Assembly: GCF_029024105.1 (NCBI RefSeq)
Contig: NZ_CP118963.1
Span: 2,790,001 to 2,854,000 of the forward strand
Source: Acinetobacter lwoffii
GTDB taxonomy: Bacteria; Pseudomonadota; Gammaproteobacteria; Pseudomonadales; Moraxellaceae
Direction of reading: 5' to 3'
Length of the DNA stretch: 64,000 nucleotides
Position numbers and translations under genes: made by a program. Shown piece after piece: positions 34,201 to 43,779 of this stretch. The notes under the pieces were generated by a model. That model was given only the letters and a program-made list of their open reading frames with translations, searched no databases and had not been told where the DNA came from. Positions within the stretch are counted from its first letter, which is position 1. The number at the start of each line of letters is the position of its first letter.

Positions 34201-37200
34201 ATGAAACGTATGTTGATTAATGCAACACATGCCGAAGAAATTCGCGTTGCACTTGTCACTGGTCAGCGTCTTTACGATTTTGATTTAGAAAATCGTACCC
34301 GTGAACAAAAAAAATCCAATATCTATAAAGGTCACGTGACTCGCGTTGAGCCTTCTTTAGAAGCTGTATTCGTTGAATACGGTGCAGGTCGCCAAGGCTT
34401 CCTGTCAATGCGTGAAATCGCAAATTCATATTACAAAGCCGATCCTCGCCAAACTTCGAATATCCGTGAACTGATCACTGAAGGCACCGAGCTTCTGGTT
34501 CAGGTGGAAAAAGAAGAGCGTGGTAATAAAGGCGCTGCCTTGTCTACTTTTATCTCACTTGCTGGCCGTTATTTGGTCTTGATGCCAAACAACCCGAAAG
34601 GTGGTGGTATCAGCCGTCAGATTTCTGGTTCAGTGCGTGAAGAACTGAAAGAAATGCTGGCAACACTGAACGTGCCACGTGGTATGAGTGTGATTGTGCG
34701 TACTGCCGGGATCGGTCGTTCACAAGAAGAATTGCAACTCGACTTACAGCACTTGTTAGACCTTTGGGCACAAATCCAGAGCACGGCAAGTTCAGGTCCA
34801 TCGCCAATGTTGGTACATCAGGAAGCGGGCGTGGTAACACGTGCCATTCGTGACTACCTGCGTGATGATGTTGCTGAAATCCTGATTGACTCAGAACAAG
34901 CCTATAACGAAGCCTATAACTTCGTAAAAGCGGTAATGCCACGTCAGTTAGAAAAACTGAAAACTTATACCTTAAATGAACCTTTATTCGCGCATTTCGC
35001 GATTGAAAGTCAAATTCAAACCGCTTATGAACGTGAAGTAAAATTGCCTTCTGGCGGTTCGATCGTGATCGACCAAACTGAAGCTTTAGTGTCAATTGAC
35101 ATTAACTCAGCAAAATCGACTCGCGGTAGCGACGTTGAAGACACCGCGTTAAATACCAATATTGAAGCGGCAGAAGAAATCGCGCGTCAATTACGTTTAC
35201 GTGATATCGGTGGTCTGGTGGTGATCGACTTCATCGACATGACTAAAGACCGCAACCAGCGTATGGTGGAAGCGAAGCTGCGTGAAGCGACGCAAAGTGA
35301 CCGTGCCCGTATCCAGTTCGGTCAATTGTCACGTTTTGGTTTGATGGAAATGAGCCGTCAACGTCTGCGTCCTTCTCTTGAAGAAGCGACTGGCTACGTT
35401 TGCCCACGCTGCCATGGTACCGGCATGGTTCGTGATCTTCGTTCTTTATCACTTTCGATTATGCGTAAAGTGGAAGAGATCGCGTTACGTGAACGTCATG
35501 GTGAAGTTCAAGTCGAAGTTCCAGTCGAAATTGCTGCCTTCTTATTGAATGAAAAACGTCACACCTTGGTCTATTTAGAACAGACTTCAAATGTACGTGT
35601 CACTGTGCTGCCGCATCCGCATCTGGAAACACCGCATTATGAAATCACTTATAATGCCGAAGGCTTTGCACCAACCAGCTATGAACGTACTGAAGCAACT
35701 CGTTCAAGTGAAAAAGAGTTGGGCTATGAGTCATCTGAATGGCATTTAGAAGAAGAACAACATACGCATGCTGCTGCACCAGCGCCTGCTCAACAGCAAA
35801 ACAACGGCAGAAACAATAAACGCCGTAACCAGCAAAACCAAAATGCACAGCAAGTACCTGTTGCGCAACAAGCTCCTGCCCAAGCACAAGTTGCTGCTCC
35901 TGCATCTAGCCCATGTGCCTGGTTAGAAAACCTCTTTGTTCAAAAACAGGCTGCGACTGTTGATCAATCGCGTACTGCCAACAATGCAGCTGCAGCAATT
36001 GAACAAATGATCAATGGCGGTGCGGTGAGCCGTGGTCAGTTCGGTCAATTGTCTGCACCGGTGGCACAACCTGCTCCACAGCAAGTATCTCAACCTGCTG
36101 CTCCGGCAAGCAGCAATGCTTACCTGGCACCATCGACTGTAGCGCAAAAACAGGAACGTGATGCTGAAAAACCGGCTGAACGTGATGAAAGAGCACCGCG
36201 TCATAACAACAAAAAACCACGTAATCCGAAGCACAAAGAACCGCGTGAGCAGGTTCAGTCTGAAGCTTCCGCTCCTCAGCAACATCAGGTGCATGAAGAA
36301 GTGGTTCAGGTATCTCGTCAAGAGCAACGTCATGAAGCACGTGAAAACAAGCGTAATTCTCGCCGTCAGCATCACAACGAGCCATCTCAGCAAAATGATG
36401 TTCAAAACAATGAACAACAGCCACAACAGGCAATGCCACGTCGTGACCGCCGTAACCAGCCACGTCAGGAACGTCCAAATCGCCACCGCGATCCAAGCGT
36501 GCTGAATGAGCAGGCTCAACAAGCAGCACCTGCAGTCGTTGAAGCTCCAGCAGTCAACGACAAGCAGCTTCGTGTTGAATTGGTTGATGCACCACGTCAA
36601 GTCGTGATGCCAACCGCTATGGTCGTGAATATTGACCAGGCAAAAAGCGAAATCGTGGCATTGAATGACAATGCTGCAGTTGCAACGCCAGCGGTTGAAG
36701 TTACTGCACTGGCAGATGCGCCAGTTGAAGAAGCCGCGGCTGAAAATGTAGTGGAAGCTGCACTGACAGCCCCTGTTGAAGAAGTTGTGCCAACTGAAGA
36801 ATCAAGTGCTGAAAAACCACGTGCCAGCAACGATCCGCGTCAGCGTCGCCGTCAGCAGCGTGAAGGCCAGCCTCAACAGGCCACAGTTCAGAAGTTGACT
36901 CCGTCACAAGTACCAACATTGGGTCAGTTCACCATTGGTAGCCTGATTCGCCATGTTTATGGTGAAGACTGCTCCGTACTGATTGAACAGTTTGGTTTAT
37001 TGCCAACCTTCAACCGTGCTCTAGAGAAGTTCACAAAAGAGTACAACGCGAGTCTGGTGGCTGCAGCATCGCCTGCCGCAGAGAAAAAACCGGTTACCCG
37101 TGATGTTCAAGTAACCGTAGCCAAGGTTGAAGCAGAGCCTGCTCCAGTTCTGGACCTGACTCCACCAAAACCGGTGTCGGACAAACGTGTCGCAAACGAT

Positions 37201-37680
37201 CCACGTGAGCGTCGCCGTCTAGCTAAACAGGCTGCAGAACAGGCCCTACAACAAGCCAAGCAACAGGCTAAAGTAGAAACAGCTCCGGCAGTTGAAACTG
37301 CGCCAGAAGCACCTGTAGCAGCAGAAGCGCAAGCAGAGTCAGCTGAAGCAGCAGCAACTGAAACTCCAGTAGCCACTGAAGTAGCTATTGAAGAAACCGT
37401 AAATGCTCAGCCAGCTGAACAAGCCACTGAAACGACGGCACCAGTAGATGCAGCTCCTGCAGAAGAGACTCCAGTGACTGAAGCTCAACCTGAAGATGCT
37501 GCGCCAGTTGAAGCAAATGCTGAATCACAAGCTCCTGTTACAGAAGCCCAAGATCAGGCCGAAGTAACAACAGAAGACACTGAAGCCAGCGAAGCTGAAA
37601 AAGCGGAGAAACAGGCTGCTCGTCCACGTCGTCCACGTGGTCGTCCACCGAAAAAAGCCAATACTGCAACTGAATCATAA
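34201..37680 (+). CDS. rne: ribonuclease E
   Basis: RNase E is the essential endonuclease that starts mRNA decay and matures rRNA and tRNA; it scaffolds the degradosome. The 1159-residue protein has an S1 domain near residues 40-120, a 5' sensor region and a DNase-I-like catalytic domain with D300 (SIDINSAKS) and D343 (VVIDFIDMTKD). The Zn-link is C401/C404 in CPRCHGTG. All are offset by three from E. coli. From about 520 the protein is disordered, with Q/R-rich arginine blocks and a long A/E/P-rich tail. NDPR motifs followed by RRR occur twice (N877 and N999). AAGGTG precedes the ATG. Confidence 0.97.
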   Translation: MKRMLINATHAEEIRVALVTGQRLYDFDLENRTREQKKSNIYKGHVTRVEPSLEAVFVEYGAGRQGFLSMREIANSYYKADPRQTSNIRELITEGTELLVQVEKEERGNKGAALSTFISLAGRYLVLMPNNPKGGGISRQISGSVREELKEMLATLNVPRGMSVIVRTAGIGRSQEELQLDLQHLLDLWAQIQSTASSGPSPMLVHQEAGVVTRAIRDYLRDDVAEILIDSEQAYNEAYNFVKAVMPRQLEKLKTYTLNEPLFAHFAIESQIQTAYEREVKLPSGGSIVIDQTEALVSIDINSAKSTRGSDVEDTALNTNIEAAEEIARQLRLRDIGGLVVIDFIDMTKDRNQRMVEAKLREATQSDRARIQFGQLSRFGLMEMSRQRLRPSLEEATGYVCPRCHGTGMVRDLRSLSLSIMRKVEEIALRERHGEVQVEVPVEIAAFLLNEKRHTLVYLEQTSNVRVTVLPHPHLETPHYEITYNAEGFAPTSYERTEATRSSEKELGYESSEWHLEEEQHTHAAAPAPAQQQNNGRNNKRRNQQNQNAQQVPVAQQAPAQAQVAAPASSPCAWLENLFVQKQAATVDQSRTANNAAAAIEQMINGGAVSRGQFGQLSAPVAQPAPQQVSQPAAPASSNAYLAPSTVAQKQERDAEKPAERDERAPRHNNKKPRNPKHKEPREQVQSEASAPQQHQVHEEVVQVSRQEQRHEARENKRNSRRQHHNEPSQQNDVQNNEQQPQQAMPRRDRRNQPRQERPNRHRDPSVLNEQAQQAAPAVVEAPAVNDKQLRVELVDAPRQVVMPTAMVVNIDQAKSEIVALNDNAAVATPAVEVTALADAPVEEAAAENVVEAALTAPVEEVVPTEESSAEKPRASNDPRQRRRQQREGQPQQATVQKLTPSQVPTLGQFTIGSLIRHVYGEDCSVLIEQFGLLPTFNRALEKFTKEYNASLVAAASPAAEKKPVTRDVQVTVAKVEAEPAPVLDLTPPKPVSDKRVANDPRERRRLAKQAAEQALQQAKQQAKVETAPAVETAPEAPVAAEAQAESAEAAATETPVATEVAIEETVNAQPAEQATETTAPVDAAPAEETPVTEAQPEDAAPVEANAESQAPVTEAQDQAEVTTEDTEASEAEKAEKQAARPRRPRGRPPKKANTATES

Positions 37681-37700
37681 TTTGCTCAATTGCAGTCATA

Positions 37701-37738
37701 TAAAAAAACCTAGTCATTTCGGTGACTAGGTTTTTTTT
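37701..37738 (+). terminator. terminator of rne
   Basis: AACCTAGTCA and TGACTAGGTT pair around TTTCGG, with an A run before and eight T after, 25-58 bases past the rne stop. Confidence 0.93.
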
Positions 37739-37853
37739 GCTAGATTTAGTCAGAATAGGTTGATTGCACTAGTGTTTTAACGCTAAAAGATGGCTAGCTC
37801 GTCTACTGTATATAAATTGAACGTATCGGATACGAAAAATAAATAGGATTCTC

Positions 37854-39695
37854 ATGACCCAAATGAAACCACACGATCTGATTGGGATTGCAGATGTCGC
37901 TGCCAAAATCCCGGCTTTCTTGACCAAAGTGCCCAATTTGCTCACTGGTCTAAGACAGGCATATTTACGTACTCCGAACACACCGGCCGGCCTGGGTCTG
38001 GCTTTTGAAAAAGCCACCAAGCGTAACCCGGAAGGCATTGCCTTGCGTTTTGAAGAGCAAAGCTATAGCTATGCTGCTCTCAATGCCTGGGCCAACCAGA
38101 TTGCCCATTTCTATCTATCCTTGGGTGCCAAGAAAGGTGATGTCGTTGCCGTCATGGTCGAGAACCGTCCTGAACTGATTGCCAGTGTAATTGGTCTGGC
38201 CAAACTGGGTGTGACGACCGCTTTAGTGAATACCTCTCAAGTCGGCAAGGTGCTGACGCACAGTATCAATCTGGTCAAACCGATTGCCCTGATTGTCGGC
38301 GAAGAGTGCCGTCATGCAGTTAACGAGATTCGTAATGACCTGAATATTAGCAGTGACCGCCTGCACTGGTTTGCAGATCAAAACACTCAAGCCGATCCGG
38401 GTCAGGCGCCTGAAGGCTTTATCAACCTGGCTGAAAAAACCGATCTTGCTCCCAAATTCAATCCATCAACTACTCATTCGGTACAGGGCAAAGACGGGCT
38501 GTTCTATATTTACACCTCGGGCACCACGGGTCTACCTAAAGCGGTGATCTTTACCAATGGTCGCTGGACGCTGGCTTATGGCACCTATGGGCATGTGCTG
38601 AATCTCAATAAAGATGATGTGATGTACTGTACCCTGCCGCTTTATCATGCCACAGGCATGGTGGTGTGCTGGTGCGGTGTCATTGCAGGGAGCAGCACCC
38701 TGGCTATTCGCCGTAAATTTTCGACCTCTTCTTTCTGGAAGGATGTGCAAAAATTTGATGCCTCTGCGATTGGTTATGTCGGTGAGTTGTGCCGCTATCT
38801 GATGGATGCTCCCCCATCTGAACTGGAAAAAGGTCACCGCGTGACTAAGATGATTGGGAATGGCATACGCCCAAATATCTGGGATAAATTTAAATCCCGT
38901 TTTGGCATTCAGGAAGTGCTGGAACTGTATGCCTCTAGTGAAGGCAATGTCGGTTTTAGCAATATTTTCAATTTTGACAATACCGTCGGTTTCTCACCCA
39001 CACCGTATGCGATTATTGCCTTTGATAAAGATAAAAATGAGCCGGTACGGGATGCCAAAGGCCATTGCAAACGGGTGAAAAAAGGCGAAACTGGTTTATT
39101 AATTGGTAAAATTACCCGCCGTTCACCCTTTGATGGCTATACCGATCCGGAAAAAAACAAGTCAGTCATCATGCAGGATGTATTTACCCAAGGTGATGCT
39201 TACTTCAATACCGGAGATCTGGTGCGCAATATCGGCTTCCGTCATGCGCAGTTTGTTGATCGTTTAGGCGAGACTTTCCGCTGGAAAGGTGAGAATGTTT
39301 CCACCACTGAAGTGGAAAACATGCTGACCGAGTATGACAAAATCGTTGAAGCGGTGGTGTATGGCGTAGAAATTCCCAATACCAATGGTCGTGCCGGTAT
39401 GGCCGCGATTACCCTGCAACCCGATGTAAAATTGGATGATGCAGATTTAGCAGCCATGGCCGCTTGCTTTAAAAAATGCTTGCCGGCTTATGCGGTACCG
39501 GTATTTTTACGTATACAACAGCAGATTGAAACTACAGGTACCTTTAAATACCAGAAAAATAAATTGAAAGAGCAAGCATTTGATCCGAGTAAAACCGATG
39601 AACGCCTGCTGGTGTTATTGCCAGGTGCAACGGCATATTCCGAGCTCACCGCAGAGATTTTTGCCAATATTCAGGCTTATCAATATCGCTTCTAA
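37854..39695 (+). CDS. long-chain acyl-CoA synthetase (FATP/FadD6-like)
   Basis: A 613-residue adenylate-forming enzyme that should activate long-chain fatty acids to acyl-CoA. Motifs: the ATP/AMP loop YIYTSGTTGLPKA, ELYASSEGNVGFSN, and the C-terminal YFNTGDLVRNIGF with DRLGETFRWKGENVSTTEVE. The whole layout, with an N-terminal hydrophobic segment near residue 15-35, is that of the very-long-chain/FATP branch rather than classical FadD. It has its own promoter region after the rne terminator. Substrate range is inferred from family. Confidence 0.9.
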   Translation: MTQMKPHDLIGIADVAAKIPAFLTKVPNLLTGLRQAYLRTPNTPAGLGLAFEKATKRNPEGIALRFEEQSYSYAALNAWANQIAHFYLSLGAKKGDVVAVMVENRPELIASVIGLAKLGVTTALVNTSQVGKVLTHSINLVKPIALIVGEECRHAVNEIRNDLNISSDRLHWFADQNTQADPGQAPEGFINLAEKTDLAPKFNPSTTHSVQGKDGLFYIYTSGTTGLPKAVIFTNGRWTLAYGTYGHVLNLNKDDVMYCTLPLYHATGMVVCWCGVIAGSSTLAIRRKFSTSSFWKDVQKFDASAIGYVGELCRYLMDAPPSELEKGHRVTKMIGNGIRPNIWDKFKSRFGIQEVLELYASSEGNVGFSNIFNFDNTVGFSPTPYAIIAFDKDKNEPVRDAKGHCKRVKKGETGLLIGKITRRSPFDGYTDPEKNKSVIMQDVFTQGDAYFNTGDLVRNIGFRHAQFVDRLGETFRWKGENVSTTEVENMLTEYDKIVEAVVYGVEIPNTNGRAGMAAITLQPDVKLDDADLAAMAACFKKCLPAYAVPVFLRIQQQIETTGTFKYQKNKLKEQAFDPSKTDERLLVLLPGATAYSELTAEIFANIQAYQYRF

Positions 39696-39779
39696 GTACT
39701 GAAGTTGCCTATTTTTTGTTTAGATAAAGCATAATTGTTGTATTTATAATCAAACATGGGCAACTTTGTTATTTTTTGC

Positions 39780-39807
39780 TTGCGCTGAAATGAGATCTTG
39801 CTACAAT
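39780..39807 (+). promoter_or_regulatory. promoter of the tRNA-Lys cluster
   Basis: TTGCGC (39780-39785), 16 bases, then TACAAT (39802-39807), 83 bases before the first tRNA. GC-containing bases follow the -10 (ACGCTCC), as expected of a stringently controlled stable-RNA promoter. Confidence 0.65.
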
Positions 39808-39890
39808 ACGCTCCATCAAACAAAGTGGTGCTTTAAGCTATTTAGCTTGACTTGCACTGCACATTCAAACCTGGTTTGAATGATGGTTCA

Positions 39891-39966
39891 GGGTCGTTAG
39901 CTCAGCTGGTAGAGCAGCGGACTTTTAATCCGTTGGTCCCGCGTTCGAATCGCGGACGACCCACCA
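39891..39966 (+). tRNA. tRNA-Lys (UUU), copy 1
   Basis: 76 bases with encoded CCA. Acceptor GGGTCGT pairs with ACGACCC; the T arm carries GTTCGAATC; the anticodon TTT (39924-39926) lies in loop CTTTTAA. It is identical to the two copies that follow. Confidence 0.97.
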
Positions 39967-39986
39967 CTTATTTGATATTCCTTGAT

Positions 39987-40062
39987 GGGTCGTTAGCTCA
40001 GCTGGTAGAGCAGCGGACTTTTAATCCGTTGGTCCCGCGTTCGAATCGCGGACGACCCACCA
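39987..40062 (+). tRNA. tRNA-Lys (UUU), copy 2
   Basis: Same 76-base sequence as copy 1, with anticodon TTT and encoded CCA, 20 bases downstream of it. Certainly the same transcript. Confidence 0.97.
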
Positions 40063-40134
40063 TCTTCCGAAAGGATCACGTAAAAGTACACCACACTCTT
40101 GCGTCATAAAAATGGTCATCATTTTTATTCCTCA

Positions 40135-40210
40135 GGGTCGTTAGCTCAGCTGGTAGAGCAGCGGACTTTTAATCCGTTGGTCCCGCGTTCGAATCGCGGA
40201 CGACCCACCA
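40135..40210 (+). tRNA. tRNA-Lys (UUU), copy 3
   Basis: Third identical copy, 72 bases after copy 2. A weak hairpin CATTCT-TTCCTT-AGAATG with TTTC after it (40209-40229) may end the transcript. Confidence 0.97.
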
Positions 40211-40392
40211 TTCTTTCCTTAGAATGTTTCTCTGATTTACTTCATTATATTTTAATTAGATTACGATGTTTTGGTCGTGTATTTCTGCGCCTAGATTTTA
40301 TGCTCACGCGTTCCCACCACTCGCCTTTATTGTCTAATCTAAATCGTATTTGAATTAAGCTTTCGACCAGATCAGCCAATTTTTATCAGGCA

Positions 40393-41082
40393 TTATTTTT
40401 GAATATGAAAGGATGTGTCTTTGACCAGTTCATAGGCTTTTGAAGGTGCCGGATAACCGCGATCAAATAATTCCCGGTTGGTTCTTTCCTTTTCACTATA
40501 GATTTTTTCCAGATTCATGACCAAGTGATTTGAATCTTTAATCTTATAGTAAAAGCTCGCCCCTTCTTTGCGATTCACTACCACATCGGTACGTTCCGGA
40601 TTGATAAACCAGCGGTCTTTACGGTAGGTGATATTGTGAGCCGTGCTGTTTTTGGTATTATCAATAAATACTTTGCCATACTGTAAAATGCTGCGATGCA
40701 CCGTACCATCCGGCATCAGAGTCAAAATAAATTCTGCCTTGCCTTCAGTACAAGGCGCAAAGCGGCCATCACAGTCGATTTCAGTATGATAGCGGCCTAT
40801 AAACGCCTTGGCATCCTCTGGTACAGTTGCCGGGTTTAAATCAGCTTCTGCCGGAAGAGTCGCCTGCCCTGCGACCTGAGTTAAGGATTTGGCACTGACG
40901 GTCACTACATCGGCCTTTGTATTGGCAGCGGAAATTTTAACACCTTCTTCTGAGGTCGCCTGACTTTCCTGTTCAGGTTTGACTTGCTGCTGATCACAAG
41001 CCTGCAAAATCACCATACTCCCCAACACCAGGCTACATTTAAAAAAACTGCTTAATGTACAACGGGATACATCCAATTTCAT
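40393..41082 (-). CDS. putative lipoprotein, NlpE-like region possible
   Basis: A protein of about 229 residues from the ATG at 41080-41082; the open frame extends 23 codons upstream, but the chosen start gives a proper lipoprotein signal (SLVLGSMVILQAC, lipobox LQAC). The mature protein has a Q/E/A-rich linker followed by a folded domain. Its stretch FIGRYHTEIDCDGRFAPCTEG and the following LTLMPDGTVHRSI recall the CxxC-type N-terminal domain of NlpE, an envelope-stress and copper sensor; this likeness is weak. Monocistronic, convergent with the tRNA cluster. Confidence 0.72.
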   Translation of the reverse strand: MKLDVSRCTLSSFFKCSLVLGSMVILQACDQQQVKPEQESQATSEEGVKISAANTKADVVTVSAKSLTQVAGQATLPAEADLNPATVPEDAKAFIGRYHTEIDCDGRFAPCTEGKAEFILTLMPDGTVHRSILQYGKVFIDNTKNSTAHNITYRKDRWFINPERTDVVVNRKEGASFYYKIKDSNHLVMNLEKIYSEKERTNRELFDRGYPAPSKAYELVKDTSFHIQK

Positions 41083-41326
41083 TTTTAATAAACCTAAATA
41101 GGAAAAATGGCGAGCAAAAAGCACACAGCAAAGCTGCTGAACTTTACACAAGAGTTCAATAGAATTTTCACTATGTTAGTAGCTCTTAGATCTGGTTTTA
41201 ATCTTTATTAACATTACTTAACGATTTTATTTTTAATCAGCACTTTAAAAAGCTTAAGCAAACTCCATTTCTTTAAGTATGGATCTAGTTTTAGGATTCA
41301 CACCTATTTTTAATCAGGAGATTTTA

Positions 41327-41602
41327 ATGGCCAATGTTGGTTTATATCGCTCTAACCGCTCAAACATGATTGCAGGTGTGATGGGTGGTATTGCTGAACG
41401 TTTTGGTTGGAACGCAAATTTATTACGTCTAATTTTTGTGGTGATTTCAATCATGAGTGCCGCCTTCCCGGGTATTTTGGTTTATCTGGTGTTGTGGTTA
41501 ATCATGCCGAAAAAACAGTACAGAATTGATCATGACAGCGTTCATCAACCTCAGGGCTATCAAAATCCTGTGCGTACAGTGAATCAGGATAAACGCTATT
41601 AA
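41327..41602 (+). CDS. PspC-domain membrane protein
   Basis: A 91-residue protein with an almost complete PspC domain (YRSNRSNMIAGVMGGIAERF, then the transmembrane segment LRLIFVVISIMSAAFPGILVYLVLWLIMP). The ATG at 41327 has CAGGAG in front; the frame also opens at 41279. PspC domains occur in phage-shock and membrane-stress systems, but no pspA or pspB is adjacent here, so a stress role is only suggested. The C-terminus is a short polar tail. Confidence 0.87.
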   Translation: MANVGLYRSNRSNMIAGVMGGIAERFGWNANLLRLIFVVISIMSAAFPGILVYLVLWLIMPKKQYRIDHDSVHQPQGYQNPVRTVNQDKRY

Positions 41603-41953
41603 GCTGTACAGTCATTTTTAACAAGCGTTCTTAACCAGTTTCATCGCAGAGCTTCCTCTTTCACCCCGGTTAAATGGGATGAAATTTTGATGCCACGGTA
41701 ATTTCCCCAAGTTATCGTGGCTTTTTTTGCCTATCTTTTATGATGACTGAGCTTTAGCCTCTCTGTTTATCTTTCAGATTGATTCAAGATCAACTGCATC
41801 CTGCGATTGATATAAAAAAATCTGCTTAAATATATTTTTAGCATTCACTTAACGTATTTTTAAGCTGTCGCTGATCGTAAAAAGTGTATGCTCTAAAAAT
41901 AAAAAAGTATAAATTTCATATAGTCTAAAAATCATAGAAGCGTTAAATCATTT
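41603..41953. other. intergenic region after the PspC gene
   Basis: It contains the PspC terminator (given separately) and then about 225 AT-rich bases that should hold the promoter of the next membrane-protein gene. No gene or RNA is recognised. Confidence 0.45.
41692..41728 (+). terminator. terminator of the PspC gene
   Basis: GCCACGGTAA pairs with TTATCGTGGC (one G-U pair) around a ten-base loop, followed by seven T. Confidence 0.88.
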
Positions 41954-42388
41954 ATGGATAAGATATTTCAGTTCATATCCCGACCGATCCAGAATTCTCC
42001 CTGGAAAATGACATTTAACCTCGCGCTTGCACCTTTGATCATCGCTGTAATTTTATTCCCTTATGCGCTATTTCATGAAGTCAGTTATGGGGTTTTCTCC
42101 ATTTTCAAGAGTCTGTTTGCAGCGCTTTTTATTAGCTTTTTTGTCTGCCTGACTTACTGGGTGATGGTCTTTCCTTTTCTATTAGTGACTCACCTGCTGC
42201 TATGCCATTATCAGCTGTTTAATATCATCACGATTTTAATGAGCTGCGTACTGGGAACCCTGATTCTGGCTTATATCTCGCATCCTCCAAGTGAAAATTT
42301 TAGTTCCCATTTTTTGTTTCTGCTGTGTTTTTCCCTGCCGATGGCACTATTTTACAGTTTTCTCAGCTGGCAAGCTGACCAGAGTTGA
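41954..42388 (+). CDS. hypothetical four-helix membrane protein
   Basis: A 144-residue hydrophobic protein of unknown family. Four transmembrane segments are predicted by eye (about 25-43, 47-79 as a long helix or two, 82-108, 119-138), with short loops. No motif is recognised. The coding sense is likely because the hydrophobic pattern is regular and the frame fills the space between a promoter-like region and the convergent HPP gene 37 bases away. Confidence 0.65.
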   Translation: MDKIFQFISRPIQNSPWKMTFNLALAPLIIAVILFPYALFHEVSYGVFSIFKSLFAALFISFFVCLTYWVMVFPFLLVTHLLLCHYQLFNIITILMSCVLGTLILAYISHPPSENFSSHFLFLLCFSLPMALFYSFLSWQADQS

Positions 42389-42425
42389 TCACGCCCTGCC
42401 TGTTAACTTCTGTTTTAATCCGGTT

Positions 42426-43535
42426 TTAAGCTTTCATTTTAAAATGATTCAGCTCCTGATTGAGTGCGGCAATCATGTCTGCCCGGCTGATAATTCCCAC
42501 CAATTTCTGCTCGCTCACCACCGGAATATAGTTGAAGGAACGCTCGACAAAATATGGCACCAGATCCTGAATGGGTTGTAAAGGCTGCACTGTGATCACC
42601 TTACGGGTCATGATATGTTTGACCTGATGTTCCCAGCTACTGCGCACATCGGCAGCGCGCTTGAACCATTCCACCACCTGATACATTGCCAGTGTACCGA
42701 CCAGTTGTTCATCGGCATTAACGACGGGCAGGCTCATCAGGTTCATCTGTTTGAACTTGTCCAGTGCGTGCTGAATATCATCATTTTCATGCAGGGTTGC
42801 CACATCCTTGGTCATAATATCCTGGCAGCTAAATTCATGCACTGCACGCGCATTGGCGCGGTTTTGTGCCTCCATAATGATTTTTTGCAGGTCATATTCA
42901 CTGATGTCCAGCAGCTCGGTGCGCTGATCCAGCACTTCCTGAATATCCTGAGGTTGAATGGTGACTTTCTGGGTCGGCGTCGGATCCTTGGAACGGGTAT
43001 TTAACTGGGCTTGCTGTGGATAATCCTTGCCAATCATCCGGTTAAAGACAATCGCAATCACCATGAGCAGAATTGAATTGAGCAGCACCGGATAAAATAC
43101 AAAGGCATAACCCAGTTCATGCACCGGCTGGCCACCCAGCACTGCGGTAATGGCCACGGCGCCACTCGGTGGATGCAGGGAATCTGTGGTCATCATCAGG
43201 ACAATCGCCAAGGCCACGGCGACACTAAAGGCTTCGGTCGGACTGGCAATTAACAAGGCACAGCTCACGCCAATCACCGCAGCAATGGTATTGCCGACCA
43301 GAATATTCCAGGGCTGTGCCAGAGGACTGGCAGGCACTGCAAACAGCAATACCGAGGATGCGCCCATCGGGGCAATATACCAGGCTTCAAAATCCCCCAG
43401 AATCCATAAACTCAACAAAGACGAAACCACCAAACCCAATAGTGCTCCAACTCCGCAGAGCAAACGGTCTTTGAGTGGAAGGACTTTGAAATTTGGTTTT
43501 AAGGTATTGAGCCAGTCGAGATGGGAATGAAACAC
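42426..43535 (-). CDS. HPP-family membrane protein with two CBS domains
   Basis: A 369-residue protein. The N-terminal half is an HPP domain with about five transmembrane segments and the name-giving motif DSLHPPSGAVA (about residues 126-136). The C-terminal half (about 225-365) carries two CBS repeats, IMTKDVATLHENDDIQHAL and IMTRKVITVQPLQPIQDLV, which usually bind adenine nucleotides. HPP proteins have been linked to nitrite transport in plastids and cyanobacteria; nothing here confirms that. Monocistronic. Confidence 0.88.
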   Translation of the reverse strand: MFHSHLDWLNTLKPNFKVLPLKDRLLCGVGALLGLVVSSLLSLWILGDFEAWYIAPMGASSVLLFAVPASPLAQPWNILVGNTIAAVIGVSCALLIASPTEAFSVAVALAIVLMMTTDSLHPPSGAVAITAVLGGQPVHELGYAFVFYPVLLNSILLMVIAIVFNRMIGKDYPQQAQLNTRSKDPTPTQKVTIQPQDIQEVLDQRTELLDISEYDLQKIIMEAQNRANARAVHEFSCQDIMTKDVATLHENDDIQHALDKFKQMNLMSLPVVNADEQLVGTLAMYQVVEWFKRAADVRSSWEHQVKHIMTRKVITVQPLQPIQDLVPYFVERSFNYIPVVSEQKLVGIISRADMIAALNQELNHFKMKA

Positions 43536-43779
43536 AGTGCGCCTGATCTTATTGTTTGTAGATTTTGGGCATTATAGAACCAAGCCCGATGAAAGGCATC
43601 TGTGTTTTACATCTTTTCATCATTCGCGAATGCAGGCTTTTTAAAATAATATTTCACTCAGATTAAAACATTCATTCGGCTTTTTATAGAATGATCACTT
43701 TATTACCGGTAGTCATTTGTATGGAAAAATCCTTTCTAACCTTCTGCTTAAATCGTTGTTCAAATTTTTTTAAAACAGC

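Noticed and set aside
35923..36600. Long minus-strand frames opposite the rne tail
   Set aside because: Low-complexity coding DNA of the RNase E tail gives long open frames on the other strand; the Leu/Trp/Cys-rich product is not credible.
39891..40210. CRISPR-like array
   Set aside because: The repeats are 76-base tRNAs with unequal spacers; no cas genes are present.
39852..40353. Two plus-strand frames with the repeated stretch SLAQLVEQRTFNPLVP
   Set aside because: These are translations of the three tRNA-Lys genes, not proteins.
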